A stretch of DNA of 64,000 bases. It comes from Silene conica (Eukaryota; Streptophyta; Magnoliopsida; Caryophyllales; Caryophyllaceae). The notes below the pieces were generated by a model, which was not told the origin of the DNA, did no database searches, and saw only the letters and a program-made list of their open reading frames with translations. Numbering within the stretch: the first letter of the stretch is position 1; every line of letters begins with the position of its first letter. The stretch covers positions 35,536,530-35,600,529 of the forward strand of contig CM055319.2 in the NCBI GenBank assembly GCA_029255685.2, read 5' to 3'. Below, piece by piece: positions 37,199 to 49,374 of this stretch. The translations under genes and the position numbers were made by a program.

Positions 37199-38449
37199 TG
37201 TTGTGAAATATGTCCTCAACAATAGTGCGATCGCGTAATTAAATCTCATAACGAGAATGCGCAAGGGATGATACGATTTATATTAGTCAACTGACCAACA
37301 TTAATCGGTAATGATTGGCTAGCTAGAGTTCGACATTACTGTCGTATGACGGTGGTGGTCAGTTGATCCCTTTAGGTCACACCTTTAGGACAATTCCCTT
37401 AATTGATAAAATGATCAAATGTATATTGATACGATTTGATCATATTCCTTAAACTCGTATATCGAGAAATCAGAGGTTAAATCTTATTGTAAGATTTATG
37501 TTTAAAATTGAAACGTGTCAATTATTAAACATTGAACGATATTTTATTATATCGTAATTAGAATGAATCGGGTTATAATTAATACAAAGGTTGTAAATTG
37601 TATTGACGATAATTATAAATAATCATTTTTACAATTGTAATTTCGAATTACTTGTCAATTAATAAATAGGATTTATTTAATTATAATATTTATACGATAA
37701 ATATTTATATATATTTTAAGATAAAATAATTATATTGTATTACCTTGTGACATATAAGATGTCACATTTTTATACAAATTATACAATTGACGATTTTGTA
37801 AAATGGAATCCATTTTATGATAAAATGGGCGGCTAAGTGGATGTAGGTGAGGATGATTATTGTGTGTTAAATACACCTTAATCATCATGTTTAAAGGCAT
37901 GTGTCTTGGAAACACTATCTAGGCCACCCTAAGTTGCATGGGTTAGAGAACTTGTCTCCCTTGTGTCTTCCCATGCCCGGCCTCACCTCAACCCAAGCAT
38001 CACTCTTTAAATGTGTGAGATGCTCACAAATTCATTTATTCCTAATGCTTGTGAAATTTTCTAAGTGTAAGAAAATAAATAAAAACCTCAAATATTATTA
38101 TTGTGAGATAATAATAATACTAATAATAATAAGTTGTTAATATTAGTATTGATATTCTAATTAGAGAGATTAGAATTGTTTAAGGAGAAACCGATTTCTA
38201 GTCTAGCAACTACAAGGTTTCGGTTCATTAAGGGGTTTGTCTTGGTGCATCTTAGAGGAGGTGTTCTTGTTGAGCATTTTGGAAGATCATCCTAGCATTT
38301 GATTTGGACCGTGTGTAAGGGTTCTAAATCATTCCTATTTCCGCATTTTTGCATGCATAAGATCACATAAATAAGTTATTAAAATGTTAATTAAAGTATT
38401 TTGATTAGTATGACTAAATATTTAGTTTATGAGTAACTAAAACCCAACA
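37199..38449 (+). repeat. copia LTR (1251 bp)
   Basis: Starts TGTTGTGAAATATG after the polypurine tract AAGTGGGAGAT and ends AACCCAACA. The first 200 bp match the starts of the copia LTRs at 41783 and 51836 (minus strand) in the order of short blocks, so all three belong to one copia lineage. It abuts the Athila-type ORF. Confidence 0.8.
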
Positions 38450-39987
38450 CGCGTTCCCACGGAAATTGGGGGGAAAGATCGGGCTAGTGAAGTAGCCCGG
38501 GGCAACATTGATCTCCCCGAAAAAACGCCCCTCTGGAGGCACATATCCCATCTCGGGAGGCATGTAGTAAGACGGGCGACCACCGTCCTCATGATGAAGT
38601 CCCTGGCGGACAGAATGGTCATAGCTGGGGAATTGCCCATAGGCCTGATCGTGGTATATGTAATCAAGCCTATAGGTCAAATCCCTATGTCGCTCATCCG
38701 CCAATGCTTGGCGCTCGTCTGCAAGGTCTGCCGCCGCCTTCATACCCAAATCAACCCGGGCCATGAAGTCAACGAGGTCCTGAGGCATAGTGAAAGACTG
38801 AGTAGATGGACCGGAGCCGGAGGTAGATCCCTGGAAGTATGAAGGACCACTCTGGAAAGGGGGCATGGTAACGGAGGGCTGCTGAAACTGCTCAAACTGG
38901 AGGTCGGATGCGGTGGAACCGGTCCTATCTCGGGCATATACTCTCGGAGCACGCTGATCGGGAGGGAGCTCATCGGGGTCCACATAAATATCAAGGAGGT
39001 ATGAGGTCTTCCCTGGCACAACTCTCATCCTCTCAGTGTTAGGCAAGGGTACCGAATTTCTGAATTTATTATCCACGCGAATCTTCCAATACTCATTACG
39101 ATCGTTGGGGTTAAACTTGACCCACCCCAAAGCCTCCTGCAAGTACCGGCGAGATAACACGTTCTCACCCTGAATGTAGTCCACCGTAAAGGGCCTCTGA
39201 CAAAGGTCGTTGGCTATCAAGGTGACTATCCCCCCAACACATATAGGGGTAGTAAGCTGAGGTTGGGTTGCCAACCTACTCAAATGAGGCGCCATGTGGT
39301 GAGCAATATTTAGCTTCGGGCCACTAACCAAATAACACCCCAAAATCTCGAGCTCCGTAGTAGTAAAATTGTGAGGCTCATCCCTAGAAAAGACGGTCCA
39401 CCCCATGAACCTATGCCAAATCCTAATCGGTGCCAAATGCACCCTATTAGCCGGTTTCTTTTTGGTCCTATCACTTACTAAACCGGTTATAGCAGTCCAA
39501 ATAGCCTCCGTATCAAAACCCTCCGGAGGCTTAATAGGCAATTTTCCGTTGAGCCCAAAAATTAGTGCAAAATTTTCCAAGGTAAGACGGTGCTCCCTAT
39601 TCATCAAGCGAAATTCCAAAAAGGCAACCTTCCCTAAATTCCGGTTTTTAGTAACTACAAGGGAGCTCAAAAACTCCCAAGTCAATCTAGGGGAAGTGTG
39701 AACCGGTCTAGTTTCATACAAGGTTTTCATCCCTAAACCGTCAAAAAGACTCTCAGTGATTTTCTCAATCCCAAGCTCTCTCAAACCGGCTCTATCAATG
39801 AACCTAGTCGGATGAAGGGGGCGATGCTTAAAGTAAGTGAAATTACCTTTTTGTTGTATAGAGGCGAATTGGAGACGGGAAAGCTCGGATCCGGACCAAT
39901 GTAGCTACTATCAAGGACATTTCGCACCTCTTGCTCCACCATTGGGTCGTGCCTTGATTTTGACCTCCTTTCCGTTGTTCCTGACAT
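38450..39987 (-). pseudogene. Athila-type ORF (env-position protein), truncated
   Basis: A long minus-strand ORF resembling the extra protein of Athila Ty3/gypsy elements (Arabidopsis retrotransposon ORF-1 type). It starts at ATG 39987 (MSGTTERRSKSR). A one-base shift in an A run near 39855 moves it to the frame that runs from about 39850 to 38450. Residues such as RPVHTSPRLTWEFLSSL and LTLENFALIFGL fit this family. The C-terminal half is proline/glutamine rich with a DERQALADERHRD stretch. It is cut at 38450 by the copia LTR, so its true end is lost. It may be the 3' part of the decayed Athila-like element whose pol lies at 49.4-64 kb on the same strand. The function of this protein family is not established. 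Confidence 0.75.
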
Positions 39988-40782
39988 GGTTATTTTGAGG
40001 GGATTTGATGAGGGAATGAAGGGGGTTTTGATTTAGGAGAGTTTTGATGGGTTTTTGAAGGTAAGGGATGTGAGGGAGAGGAGGAAATAAGGAAGAAAGA
40101 AAAAGAAATGAAAAGAAATGGGGAAAAATGAAGGAGGGTCGAGTATTTTAATTTTGCGACAGGCGACTCTCAGCCGGTCAGGAACCGGCCACCGGTCGAC
40201 CGGCTGAGAGTTAGGGTTTGCTTTTTTTTTATTTTTTTTCGAAAGTTTATAAGGGATGCGATTCTGAGCCGGCGGACAATCCTTCTTCATTACTTCCTTC
40301 GTCTTCTCTTCTCCTTCAAACTCAACTTACAAAAACTCCCAGCCGGCAGACCGGCTGTCGGCCGACCGGCAGCCGGCAGACCGGCTGCCGGCCGACCGGC
40401 TGGGGATCCTTCTTCCTTCCTTTTTCTTCAATATTGGTTCACTTCACGATTCTCAGCCGGTAGACCGGCTGCCGGCCTACCGGCTGGGAATCAATTCCCT
40501 TTGATTTTTTCGCCTTTTTGAACAAGTAACACGTCTTCTCATGACCGGCTGCCGGTATGGTGCAGGCTGGGAGTGCAAAATCTGAAATCTGTCCAAATAA
40601 ACTATCAAAAACAGAAATGTGTCCAGGTGCTCTCAGCCGTTATGAGACCGTCAGCCGGTGGGCCGGCTGGGAGTACCTGTACACAATTTCGAGAAATAGT
40701 TTACTTGAACATAAAAATCGACTTTTCCAACAACGGTTTTGCCTACTATCCTCCGACTATACTCGAGAATTACCCACAAACA
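39988..40782 (-). other. leader of the Athila-type ORF with GC-rich palindromes
   Basis: Noncoding DNA upstream of ATG 39987, with polypyrimidine stretches and several GC-rich palindromic clusters (separate entry). It ends at the copia LTR at 40783. Confidence 0.6.
40171..40685. repeat. CCGG-N4-CCGG palindrome clusters
   Basis: 12-bp palindromes with CCGG arms and a 4-nt centre, joined by 3-nt CTG or CAG linkers to give a 15-bp period. The best run is at about 40343-40402 (four units in a row); two units lie at about 40456-40482; a unit with centre TCGA lies at 40192-40203; and looser copies lie at 40541-40555 and 40628-40670. They are very GC- and CpG-rich in AT-rich surroundings. Confidence 0.85.
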
Positions 40783-41783
40783 TGTGGGGAATATAGCATG
40801 TATTCACCCTAAACTTGCAGGATTATAATGAAAAATACAGTTGTGTTTATAGTCATAAGATTAAAAAGGATAAGAAAAGAAGTACAAACTTTAGTCCTTG
40901 TGCGAAAGGCCTAAGAACAGGAATTAACACAAATTCCCTCCTATAACTTGCACCCAAGACTTAGAATGAGACGTGGCCGCGTGTGCTAGAAATCCTCTCC
41001 AACTGCCTTGCAATATTGGGAGAGCTATTTAGGTATTAGATGTGAGATCTGAGGTTTTGGGAGAAGAAAGCTCTCAAAACCCTAATTTTTCCTTGAGATT
41101 TGTTTAAACAGTAAAACAAGAGTCTCTGACATAAGGAGAGTCCTCCTCCTTATGTAGCTCTTTTGGCCGAAATTTTCAATAAGGTAGGAGTGGGCTTTCC
41201 ACTCTTACCTTATTCTAATTTGTGATTCGACCCATTTAGCTAAACTTTATTCGCGGGTTTTGTTTATAAATCGTATGCATGTTATCAGATATTAATGCAG
41301 TCGATGTATTAATAATGGTCTAATAAAATTACGATATTGTATAATTACCCAAATTAATATAACTGTTTATATTAATACGCGAATACAATATTTAATTAAA
41401 TATAACCGTTTATATTTAATTTTACGAATTAATCATGCAATCCGTATTAGCTAAAATTATTTAATCCGTATTAAATAATAATCTCAACATCTTATTGACT
41501 AATTTAATAGTCAATACCTCTGACTAACTGTTTAGTCATATCCGGCATAAATGTGATTGTATTTTCATACCTTCACATCTCTCAAACGTGTCCTATAGGT
41601 GTGACGTATAGGGACCAGTTGATCGCCGCCATCCGTATGACAATAACGTCAAACTTATCTAGCAAGCCAACCGTTATTGATAAACGTGGATCAACTGGTA
41701 ATAATACAAAAGTATGCCCTTGTGATCCTTAAAGAGATTTAATAAGTCATTGTACTTAATTGTCAAGGACACCAGCCCCAACA
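40783..41783 (-). repeat. copia 3' LTR (1001 bp)
   Basis: TG...CA ends on either strand (plus: TGTGGGGAATAT ... CCCCAACA). Flanked on the internal side by the polypurine tract. It is the complete copy of the pair. Confidence 0.93.
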
Positions 41784-42645
41784 ATCTCCCACTTGTCCGT
41801 ACAAGGGTATGTGCAATGACGTTATCACACTACATGTGGAGGACACAAGCTCCAACAAACTCCCACTTGTCCGTACAAGTGTAGGTGCAATAACCGAATC
41901 TCATATCCTTTTAAAATTTCTCCCACTCAATGTAAGACAATTTGCAAATCCGCATTCGCAAAGGTCGTATCTCACAAGCGATCTGTATCAAGAGTGGTTT
42001 CCCCGACTAGAGAGTAACTTAACTGATAAAACGAATCTGTATTCGAGCATGGCCATGCATTTCAGTTACTACTCCTCGAGTGGCCCTGAGAAATGATAAA
42101 ATCCTGATAAGGGTTTGGATATTTCCCTCAACTCGAATCCTGCCGATATCGCCCAGCATGAAATGACCCAGAAAAAATCCTCTTGGCCCCTGTTACGGTG
42201 ACCGTGGGAAAGAAAACAAAGTTACCCAAAATCTGTCTTAATCTCAAGAGACAGTTGAAGGTCAAAAGACTCGACTCTAAGGAACACTATGGAGGTCCTA
42301 TCCACGACCAGGCACCCAATGTTATAAAACATTTAGGACTCCTTAACGTTGTCACGGGGTGTCCTACGAGATATCCGTATAACTCGCCTTTGTGATTGAT
42401 CAGTCATCCACGTGACTTATGGCTCGTTGAACCCACCATCAACCAACGTCACAAAATGATTACCTGAGTTATCAGCTCAAGTGGGTAATCAAGGACCAAA
42501 ACGATGTAATGTTAATCAGTTCACTTTGTGGTGTTCAAAATTGGCGTACAATTCCATATGAAAAACAAAACATTTTATATCATAACAATAAGGTTGAATA
42601 GAGTACACGAGAAAATGAATTATTACATGAATTCATAAAAGAGTA
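41784..42645 (-). other. copia 3' untranslated region with duplicated polypurine tract
   Basis: Noncoding sequence between the RNase H stop and the 3' LTR. The junction sequence with CTCCCACTTGTCCGTACAAG occurs twice, at about 41785-41805 and 41859-41880 (period about 74 bp), giving two polypurine tracts and a short copy of the LTR edge. Confidence 0.75.
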
Positions 42646-43890
42646 CTACAACTTAGGAACACATCCAATTCCCATGGAATGAATATGCCCTTCATGCTTA
42701 TCACGTGGTAATGCTTTTGTGAGAGGATCAGCTATGTTGTCATCCGTAGCGATCTTATCAATGAAAATCTCCTTTTGCTCCACGTAATCTCTGATTAGAT
42801 GAGCTTTCCGTTGTACATGCCTAGCCTTGTTGCTAGACTTATGCTCCTTAGCTTGGAAGATGGCACCTTTATTATCACAATAAACGGTGATTGGGTCATT
42901 CGAACTAGGCACTACTGATAGTCCTTGTAAGAATTGACGCATCCATATTGCTTCCTTAGCTGCTTCTGAGGCGGCATAGTACTCGGACTCAGTCGTAGAA
43001 TCTGCTGTAACACTCTGTTTAGAACTTTTCCAGCTGACAGCAGCACCATTAAGAGTAAAAACGAATCCAGATTGAGATTTCGAGTCATCTCGATCCGTTT
43101 GGAAGCTAGCATCTGCGTAACCCGTGGCGCAGAGCGTCGAGTCGCCTCCGTAAGTCAATCCCCAATCTTTAGTCCTCCGTAGGTACTTAAGAATGTTTTT
43201 CACGGCCATCCAGTGTTGTTCACCTGGATGAGCTTGGAATCGACTAGTCATACTCAATGCATATGCAACGTCTGGACGTGTGCATATCATGGCATACATG
43301 ATCGATCCTATTGCCGAAGCATAAGGAATCCGACTCATGCGCTCTTTCTCTTCCAATGACTTAGCTTCTTGAGTCTTGCTCAAGTGAAGCCCAGGAGTCA
43401 TAGGAAGGAACCCCTTCTTGGAGTTCGTCATGCTGAATCTCTCTAGAATCTTATCTATATAAGACTCCTGACTGAGAGACAACATCCGTCGTGATCTATC
43501 CCTGTAGATACGGATGCCCAAAATTCTTTGTGCCTCTCCCAGATCTTTCATCTGGAAATGGTTTTTCAACCATGCTTTAACCGAAGATAAGAGAGGTATG
43601 TCATTCCCAATCAAGAGTATGTCATCGACATACAGTACTAGGAATACAATCTTGCTCCCACTCGACTTGATATAGAGACATGGTTCCTCGACTGATCGAA
43701 TGAACCCATTCTCTTTTATCACTTGGTCGAAGCGATGATTCCAACTCCGCGATTCTTGCTTAAGTCCATAGATGGAACGCTTAAGCTTGCAAACTTTCTT
43801 AGGATGTGCGGGATCGATAAAACCCTCGGGTTGTACCATGTACAACTCTTCCTCCAAATAACCGTTTAAGAAGGCGGTTTTAACGTCCAT
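42646..43890 (-). pseudogene. copia pol, RT C-terminal part and RNase H
   Basis: 414 codons from [10 protein letters not shown], the start of the conserved RT core, through the catalytic YVDDILLIG motif, the connection region and RNase H ([24 protein letters not shown]), ending [20 protein letters not shown], the usual copia C-terminus. The frame is open but is one base out of register with the upstream gag-PR-IN ORF. The ATG at 43890 is internal to the normal polyprotein and not a true start. Confidence 0.9.
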
Positions 43891-43906
43891 TTGCCATATT
43901 TCATAA

Positions 43907-46681
43907 TCATGAAATGCGGCGATCGCTAAGATATATAATCCGAATGGAACGTAGCATGACTACGGGTGCAAAGATCTCATCATAGTGCAAGCCTGGCACT
44001 TGAGTGAAACCTTTAGCAACTAGTCTAGCCTTGTGGATATCTTGTTGTCCTTCCACGGCATGCTTTATCTTGTAAAGCCATTTGCATTGAAGGGGACGTA
44101 CCTTTGCAGGTAGGTCCACAAGATCCCACACGTTGTTCTCATACATGGAGTCCATCTCGGATTGCATGGCTTCTAGCCATAGCTTTGAGTCAGAACTAGT
44201 CATGGCACCTTTATAGGTTGTGGGTTCATTACCCTCTAGGAGTAAGACGTCATCTGTATCATGTTCCTCGACCATACCAATGTATCTGTCCGGAGGAATA
44301 TAGACTCTTCCCGACCTCCTAGGTTCCTCAGGAATATCTACCGCAGCCTCGGTTGAAGGAACTGTTTCCTCCAATGGTTGCTCGGCAGTTGGTTCTTGAA
44401 CCTCCGATAACTCGAAGGTTCTATTACTCGACTTGTTCTCGAGAAATTCTTTCTCTAAGAACGTCGCACTAGCCGCAACAAAAACACGTTGTTCGGTTGG
44501 CGAGTAGAAGTAATGACCAAAAGTTCCCTTTGGATAACCTATAAAGTATGTCTTGACCGATCGCGGGCCGAGCTTATCCTCGTGTCTCCACTTGACATAA
44601 GCCTCGCAGCCCCAAACCCGAATAAAGGACAAGTTAGGGACCGTTCCCTTCCATAATTCGTATGGAGTCTTGTCAACAGCTTTAGACGGACTTCGGTTAA
44701 GTATTAGAGCGGCCGACAAAAGAGCATAGCCCCACAATGAATCAGGCACGACGGTGTGACTCATCATGGATCGAACCATATCGAGTAGAGTTCGATTTCT
44801 CCGTTCGGACACACCATTTAATTGTGGTGTTCCAGGTGGAGTCAACTGTAGCACGATGCCACAGTCTTTAAGGTGTTGATCAAACTCGTGTGAAAGATAC
44901 TCACCACCACGATCCGAACGTAGTGCTTTAATCTTTCTACCCAGCTGGTTCTGTACCCGATTCTGGTATTCTTTGAACTTGTCAAAGGATTCACTTTTAT
45001 GTTTCATCAAGTAGACATAGCCATATCTACTCAAATCATCCGTGAAAGTGATGAAATACCTATAGCCTTCTCGTGCGTTGATCGACATAGGGCCACACAC
45101 GTCGGTATGTATGAGTCCTAATAGGTCGGCAGCGCGCATTCCAACACCTTTGAAGGAAATACGAGTCATTTTGCCGATGAGACATGATTCACACGTGCCA
45201 TATGATTCGAAATCAAAGGGCGAGATAGCTCCGTTCTGTATGAGCTGTTTTACGCGTTTCTCATTTATGTGTCCCATACGACAATGCCATAAGTAAGTTT
45301 GATCTTTGTCACCTACCTTTAATCTTTTATTATTCACATGTAATATCTCGGTGGTTTGATCTAAAACATAAATTCCATTCATGGAAACTGCCTTGCCATA
45401 AATCATATTGTGTAAGGAGAAAATACAGCTATTATTCTCTATTACAAATGAAAAGCCGAGTTTGTCAAGCGCAGAAACTGAAATAATGTTTTTGGACAAA
45501 CTAGGAACATAATAACAGTTATATAAAAATAACTCGAATCCACTTGGAAGCTGGATCACGTATGTTCCCTTCGAGACTGCAGCAACACGTGCTCCATTCC
45601 CGACACGCAGGTCCACCTCACCCTTGATTAGGGGTTCTTGGTTTCGGAGGCCCTGCACATGATTACTTAGATGAGAACCACAACCAGTATCAAGTACCCA
45701 AGTTCCGCAACTTGTGTGGTTAATCTCAATCATGTGAATAAAAGAAGAAGAAGACATACCAACAGGAGTAACGCGGCCTGCCTTAATGTCCTCGCGATAC
45801 ACGGGGCATGAGCGCCTCCAATGCCCAGTCTTGTGGCAATGGTGACATTCCATGCTAGTATCCTTGCTCTTAGTCTTGCCCTGTGAGTTGCTCGACTCAC
45901 CTGGCCCACTCTTAGTAAATCCTGGTTTCTTGAACCTGGGCTTACCTACTGCTAGGTCACCCTGAGCTTTAGCCTTCCCTTTACCCTTTCCCTTACTGGA
46001 GATCATGAGAACATCCTGCTTCATGCTCCCACTTAATTTCAGATCCTTCTCGGTCTGTACGAGAAGGGAGTGGAGCTCATGAGGAGTCTTCTTCATGTCG
46101 TTCATGTAATAGTTGGCCCTAAAGAGGGCGAACCCATCATGAAGCGAATGAAGCATACGATCAACGATTATGTTCTCACTGATCTTGCAGTTCAGGGTCT
46201 CCAGTTTCTCGATATTCTCAATCATGTTGAGAATATGTGGGCTAACAGCTTGGCCCTTCTGGAGTTTCGCCTCAAAGAAGCGACAGGTATGCTCATAAGA
46301 AACGATTCTCGGAGCCTTGGAGAATTCGTTAGAGAGCGTGGTGAAAATCTTGTTTGCACCATGGGATATGAAGCGTCTTTGCAAATTTGATTCCATTGCA
46401 TAGATGAGTACGTTCTTTATCGCACCTGCTTCCATGACGAAGTCGCTATGAGCGCGAACTTCGTTGGCTCTAGCTCCAGTTCCTGGGTGTGCCGGAATGG
46501 GCTCAGTTAAATACTTAAGCTTTCCGTCAGCAATGGCAGCATTCCGTAGTGCTGCCTCCCAGTCAGAGAAGTTTGACCCATCATTCCTCAGTCTAGTTGA
46601 CTGATTCATGGAGTCCATGAAGGCCTTTAGCCAGGATTCACGTGCTAGCTTGGCACTTGGCATTGGGTCTTCACCAGCCAT
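43907..46681 (-). pseudogene. copia gag-protease-integrase-RT N-terminal polyprotein
   Basis: 924 codons from ATG 46681. Domains in order: gag (about 1-270), CCHC knuckle CHHCHKTGHWRRSC (about 280), aspartic protease VLDTGCGSHLSN (about 330), pre-integrase zinc finger (H...H, CESC, about 465-505), integrase core with the first D in LIHTDVCGP, the second in ALRSDRGGEYLS and E in NGVSERRNRTL, then the RT start (WLEAMQSEMDSM). The frame breaks near 43930, within the RT, in an AT repeat (ATATAT), leaving RT and RNase H in the next frame. This single indel is the only coding fault seen, so the element was active recently. Confidence 0.92.
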
Positions 46682-48038
46682 TATAGTTATACAGCAGTTT
46701 TAATGAACGTGTTCTACACTGAAAAACAAAACCATATAAGCAACTTATTGTTGTGATTTAAGTCTATATAAAATCGAATTTAAACTCGTAGACTCATGCA
46801 TTTATATAATAGATCTCCCTCAAGAATTATATAAACGATCCCAAGACTCAATTTCCGTATATTGATAAGCCCACAGTTTGGCTAATTCCAATCGTTGGAA
46901 CTCTTGGTCGATAGATTTCCGTAAATCCTATCTATTAGTCCATCTCAGTCACTAGATAGTATCGAGTGACCATGATGTTGAGATAAAATAAATCATCTCT
47001 TCCCACTTACCCGACGTAGAAGGGGTCATATTATGCCTACCGACGAAGAAGGGATTCATGGGAGGCTGATTTATAAAGACTAGTCTCAATTTTTGGTTAT
47101 ACGAGGAAGACCCCATCAACTTTTATTTATTCATATTAAGTGAACTAATATCTAGCAAATGCGTGAATGAATTAAATAAAGTGATGGCTTTGCAAATGAC
47201 ATGTGACATCTGTATTGTCACAGAAAACTAACGCGTAACCTCTACATGAGTCAGTTTTCAGGCATGATATAGGTGGTTTGGTTTAGGCGGAATATGATGC
47301 AAGCTATTATCGATGAATGCATAAAAATTAAATGCAATAAACGTAAATAAAAAGTCCTAGTGTGGCCTATCCTACCAAAATAAACATAAAACAACTTGGA
47401 ATCCACCGTTGGACCCTAGAAGCTTGTCTTGATGTTCCATCTTGGTCCTTGCAGCGGGAGTGAGCATCCGGTCTCCGTCTTGTCTTTGGTCTTCACAAAA
47501 TTACTAATTTAAATTACAAAAGTAGTCCTAGATACATTCTAATTTAAATACAAAAGTAATTACATGGCAAAAACCCAAAACGGAGATTCAAGATCTCAAG
47601 ATTACAAGCAAGACTATGTCCCATCATTACGGTGACACAATCTTCTAAGGCCATACTAAGTTACAACCGTTTGCAAAATTAAATACGTTATTGAAAGCAT
47701 TCATTAGACATTCAACAAGACGATAAATAAAATGCATCAACTAAATTAAAATTCATACATGACATAATACTGTTATTATGATTAACAAATTTTTACCAAA
47801 CCACCTTTTAGGATTAAAATTATGTGATTATACCGTTTTAACCACTTTAATTTTAATAAGATTATAATCCTATTATTTTAAACCGTTTTAAAATAATATG
47901 TACCATACGAGGGTGAACCGTTTCACAAAATTAATAATATACTATTTCCGTATATAGTATACTACTAAAGGCCATGTGAAAATAAAACATGTTATTTTCG
48001 AAAAATAAAAAATAAAAACGAGTCTGTTACAGGGGGGA

Positions 48039-48143
48039 GGTCGACCGACCTAAACATGTGGTCGACCGACCTCCAGCCGAAAAATGGAAACTTTCTGCAA
48101 CAGCAAAATCGGTCGACCGACCTATCAATTAGGTCGACCGACC
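48039..48143. repeat. two pairs of 12-bp GGTCG-RY-CGACC palindromes
   Basis: Copies start at 48039, 48060, 48111 and 48132: two pairs, each with 21 bp start to start, and 72 bp between pairs. All four read GGTCGACCGACC. They lie within the copia leader. Confidence 0.95.
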
Positions 48144-48381
48144 AACAGGCAGTAAAACCGAATTTCAGAAAACGCAAATCGCTGCACCTTTTGAAATCAA
48201 AACAAGTTTTTACCTTTTAAACTTTGATTAAAACAAGTAAATCAAAATTAACATCAACAAGGGTTCACATATTGTCAAGAATATCGATTAATTAACAATA
48301 TGTAAACAGGAATCGAAAATCAAGATCGAAACCTCACAAAGGAAACTGTTTTTTTAAAAAAACAGAAAACTCACAGGAGGC

Positions 48382-48414
48382 GGTCGACCGACCGCAACAG
48401 GAGGTCGATCGACC
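48382..48414. repeat. one pair of GGTCG-RY-CGACC palindromes
   Basis: Copies start at 48382 (GGTCGACCGACC) and 48403 (GGTCGATCGACC), 21 bp apart. They lie in the copia leader close to the PBS. Confidence 0.95.
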
Positions 48415-48505
48415 GACTCAGCGGCAAAACACGTTTTTTTTTTTTTTTTTCTTTTCAGATTTTAAAACTTATGAAAAACACAAAAGTAAAATTTTCATGG
48501 CCTAA

Positions 48506-48518
48506 GGCTCTGATACCA
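48506..48518 (-). other. copia primer-binding site (tRNA-iMet)
   Basis: On the minus strand TGGTATCAGAGCC, complementary to the 3' end of plant initiator tRNA-Met, two bases after the 5' LTR. This fixes the orientation of the element. Confidence 0.95.
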
Positions 48519-48520
48519 CT

Positions 48521-49374
48521 TGTGGGGAATATAGCATGTATTCACCCTAAACTTGCAGGATTATAATGAAAAATACAGTTGTGTTTATAGTCATAAGATT
48601 AAAAAGGATAAGAAAAGAAGTACAACCTTTAGTCCTTGTGCGAAAGGCCTAAGAACAGGAATTAACACAAATTCCCTCCTATAACTTGCACCCAAGACTT
48701 AGAATGAGACGTGGCCGCGTGTGCTAGAAATCCTCTCCAACTGCCTTGCAATATTGGGAGAGCTATTTAGGTTTTAGATGTGAGATCTGAGGTTTTGGGA
48801 GAAGAAAGCTCTCAAAACCCTAATTTTTCCTTGAGATTTGTTTAAACAGTAAAACAAGAGTCTCTGACATAAGGAGAGTCCTCCTCCTTATGTAGCTCTT
48901 TTGGCCGAAATTTTCAATAAGGTAGGAGTGGGCTTTCCACTCTTACCTTATTCTAATTTGTGATTCGACCCATTTAGCTAAACTTTATTCGCGGGTTTTG
49001 TTTATAAATCGTATGCATGTTATCAGATATTAATGCAGTCGATGTATTAATAATGGTCTGATAAAATTACGATATTGTATAATTACCCAAATTAATATAA
49101 CTGTTTATATTAATACGCGAATACAATATTTAATTAAATATAACCGTTTATATTTAATTTTACGAATTAATCATGCAATCCGTATTAGCTAAAATTATTT
49201 AATCCGTATTAAATAATAATCTCAACATCTTATTGACTAATTTAATAGTCAATACCTCTGACTAACTGTTTAGTCATATCCGGCATAAATGTGATTGTAT
49301 TTTCATACCTTCACATCTCTCAAACGTGTCCTATAGGTGTGACGTATAGGGACCAGTTGATCACCGCCATCCGT
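48521..49374 (-). repeat. copia 5' LTR, outer end missing (854 bp)
   Basis: Matches 40783-41636 base for base in length with four substitutions seen. The match stops at CCATCCGT (49374). The missing part corresponds to 41637-41783, that is the TG end and early U3. Beyond the break lies the end of a gypsy integrase gene. Confidence 0.93.

Larger units (their letters stand above)
33807..38449 (+). mobile_element. gag-only, nonautonomous copia element lacking its 5' LTR
   Basis: Internal region with gag only, followed by noncoding DNA with no pol, a polypurine tract just before 37199 (AAGTGGGAGAT) and one LTR. The 3' untranslated region (36.5-37.2 kb) resembles that of the copia element at 40.8-49.4 kb. 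The element cuts the Athila-type ORF at 38450, so it is younger than that ORF. The 5' LTR and left target duplication are missing. Confidence 0.75.
46682..48505 (-). other. copia 5' leader
   Basis: About 1.8 kb between PBS and gag ATG, noncoding. It is unusually long and carries three pairs of the GGTCG-RY-CGACC palindrome in its PBS-proximal part (48039-48414). No upstream ORF of note. Confidence 0.7.
40783..49374 (-). mobile_element. copia LTR retrotransposon, nearly complete, recent
   Basis: Minus-strand order: truncated 5' LTR (49374-48521), PBS complementary to initiator tRNA-Met (48518-48506), long leader, gag-PR-IN-RT-RH in two frames (46681-42646), 3' untranslated region, polypurine tract (41797-41785) and 3' LTR (41783-40783). 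The shared 854 bp of the two LTRs differ at four positions by my count and have no indels, so the insertion is recent. The outer 147 bp of the 5' LTR are missing and joined to gypsy integrase sequence, so no target duplication can be checked. Confidence 0.92.

Noticed and set aside
45078-46390. Plus-strand ORFs inside the copia polyprotein
   Set aside because: They lie antisense to gag-protease-integrase with no recognisable domain.
48039-48414. CRISPR-like array from the spaced 12-bp repeats
   Set aside because: Repeats are short, palindromic and come in isolated pairs inside plant retroelements. There are no cas genes and no regular array.
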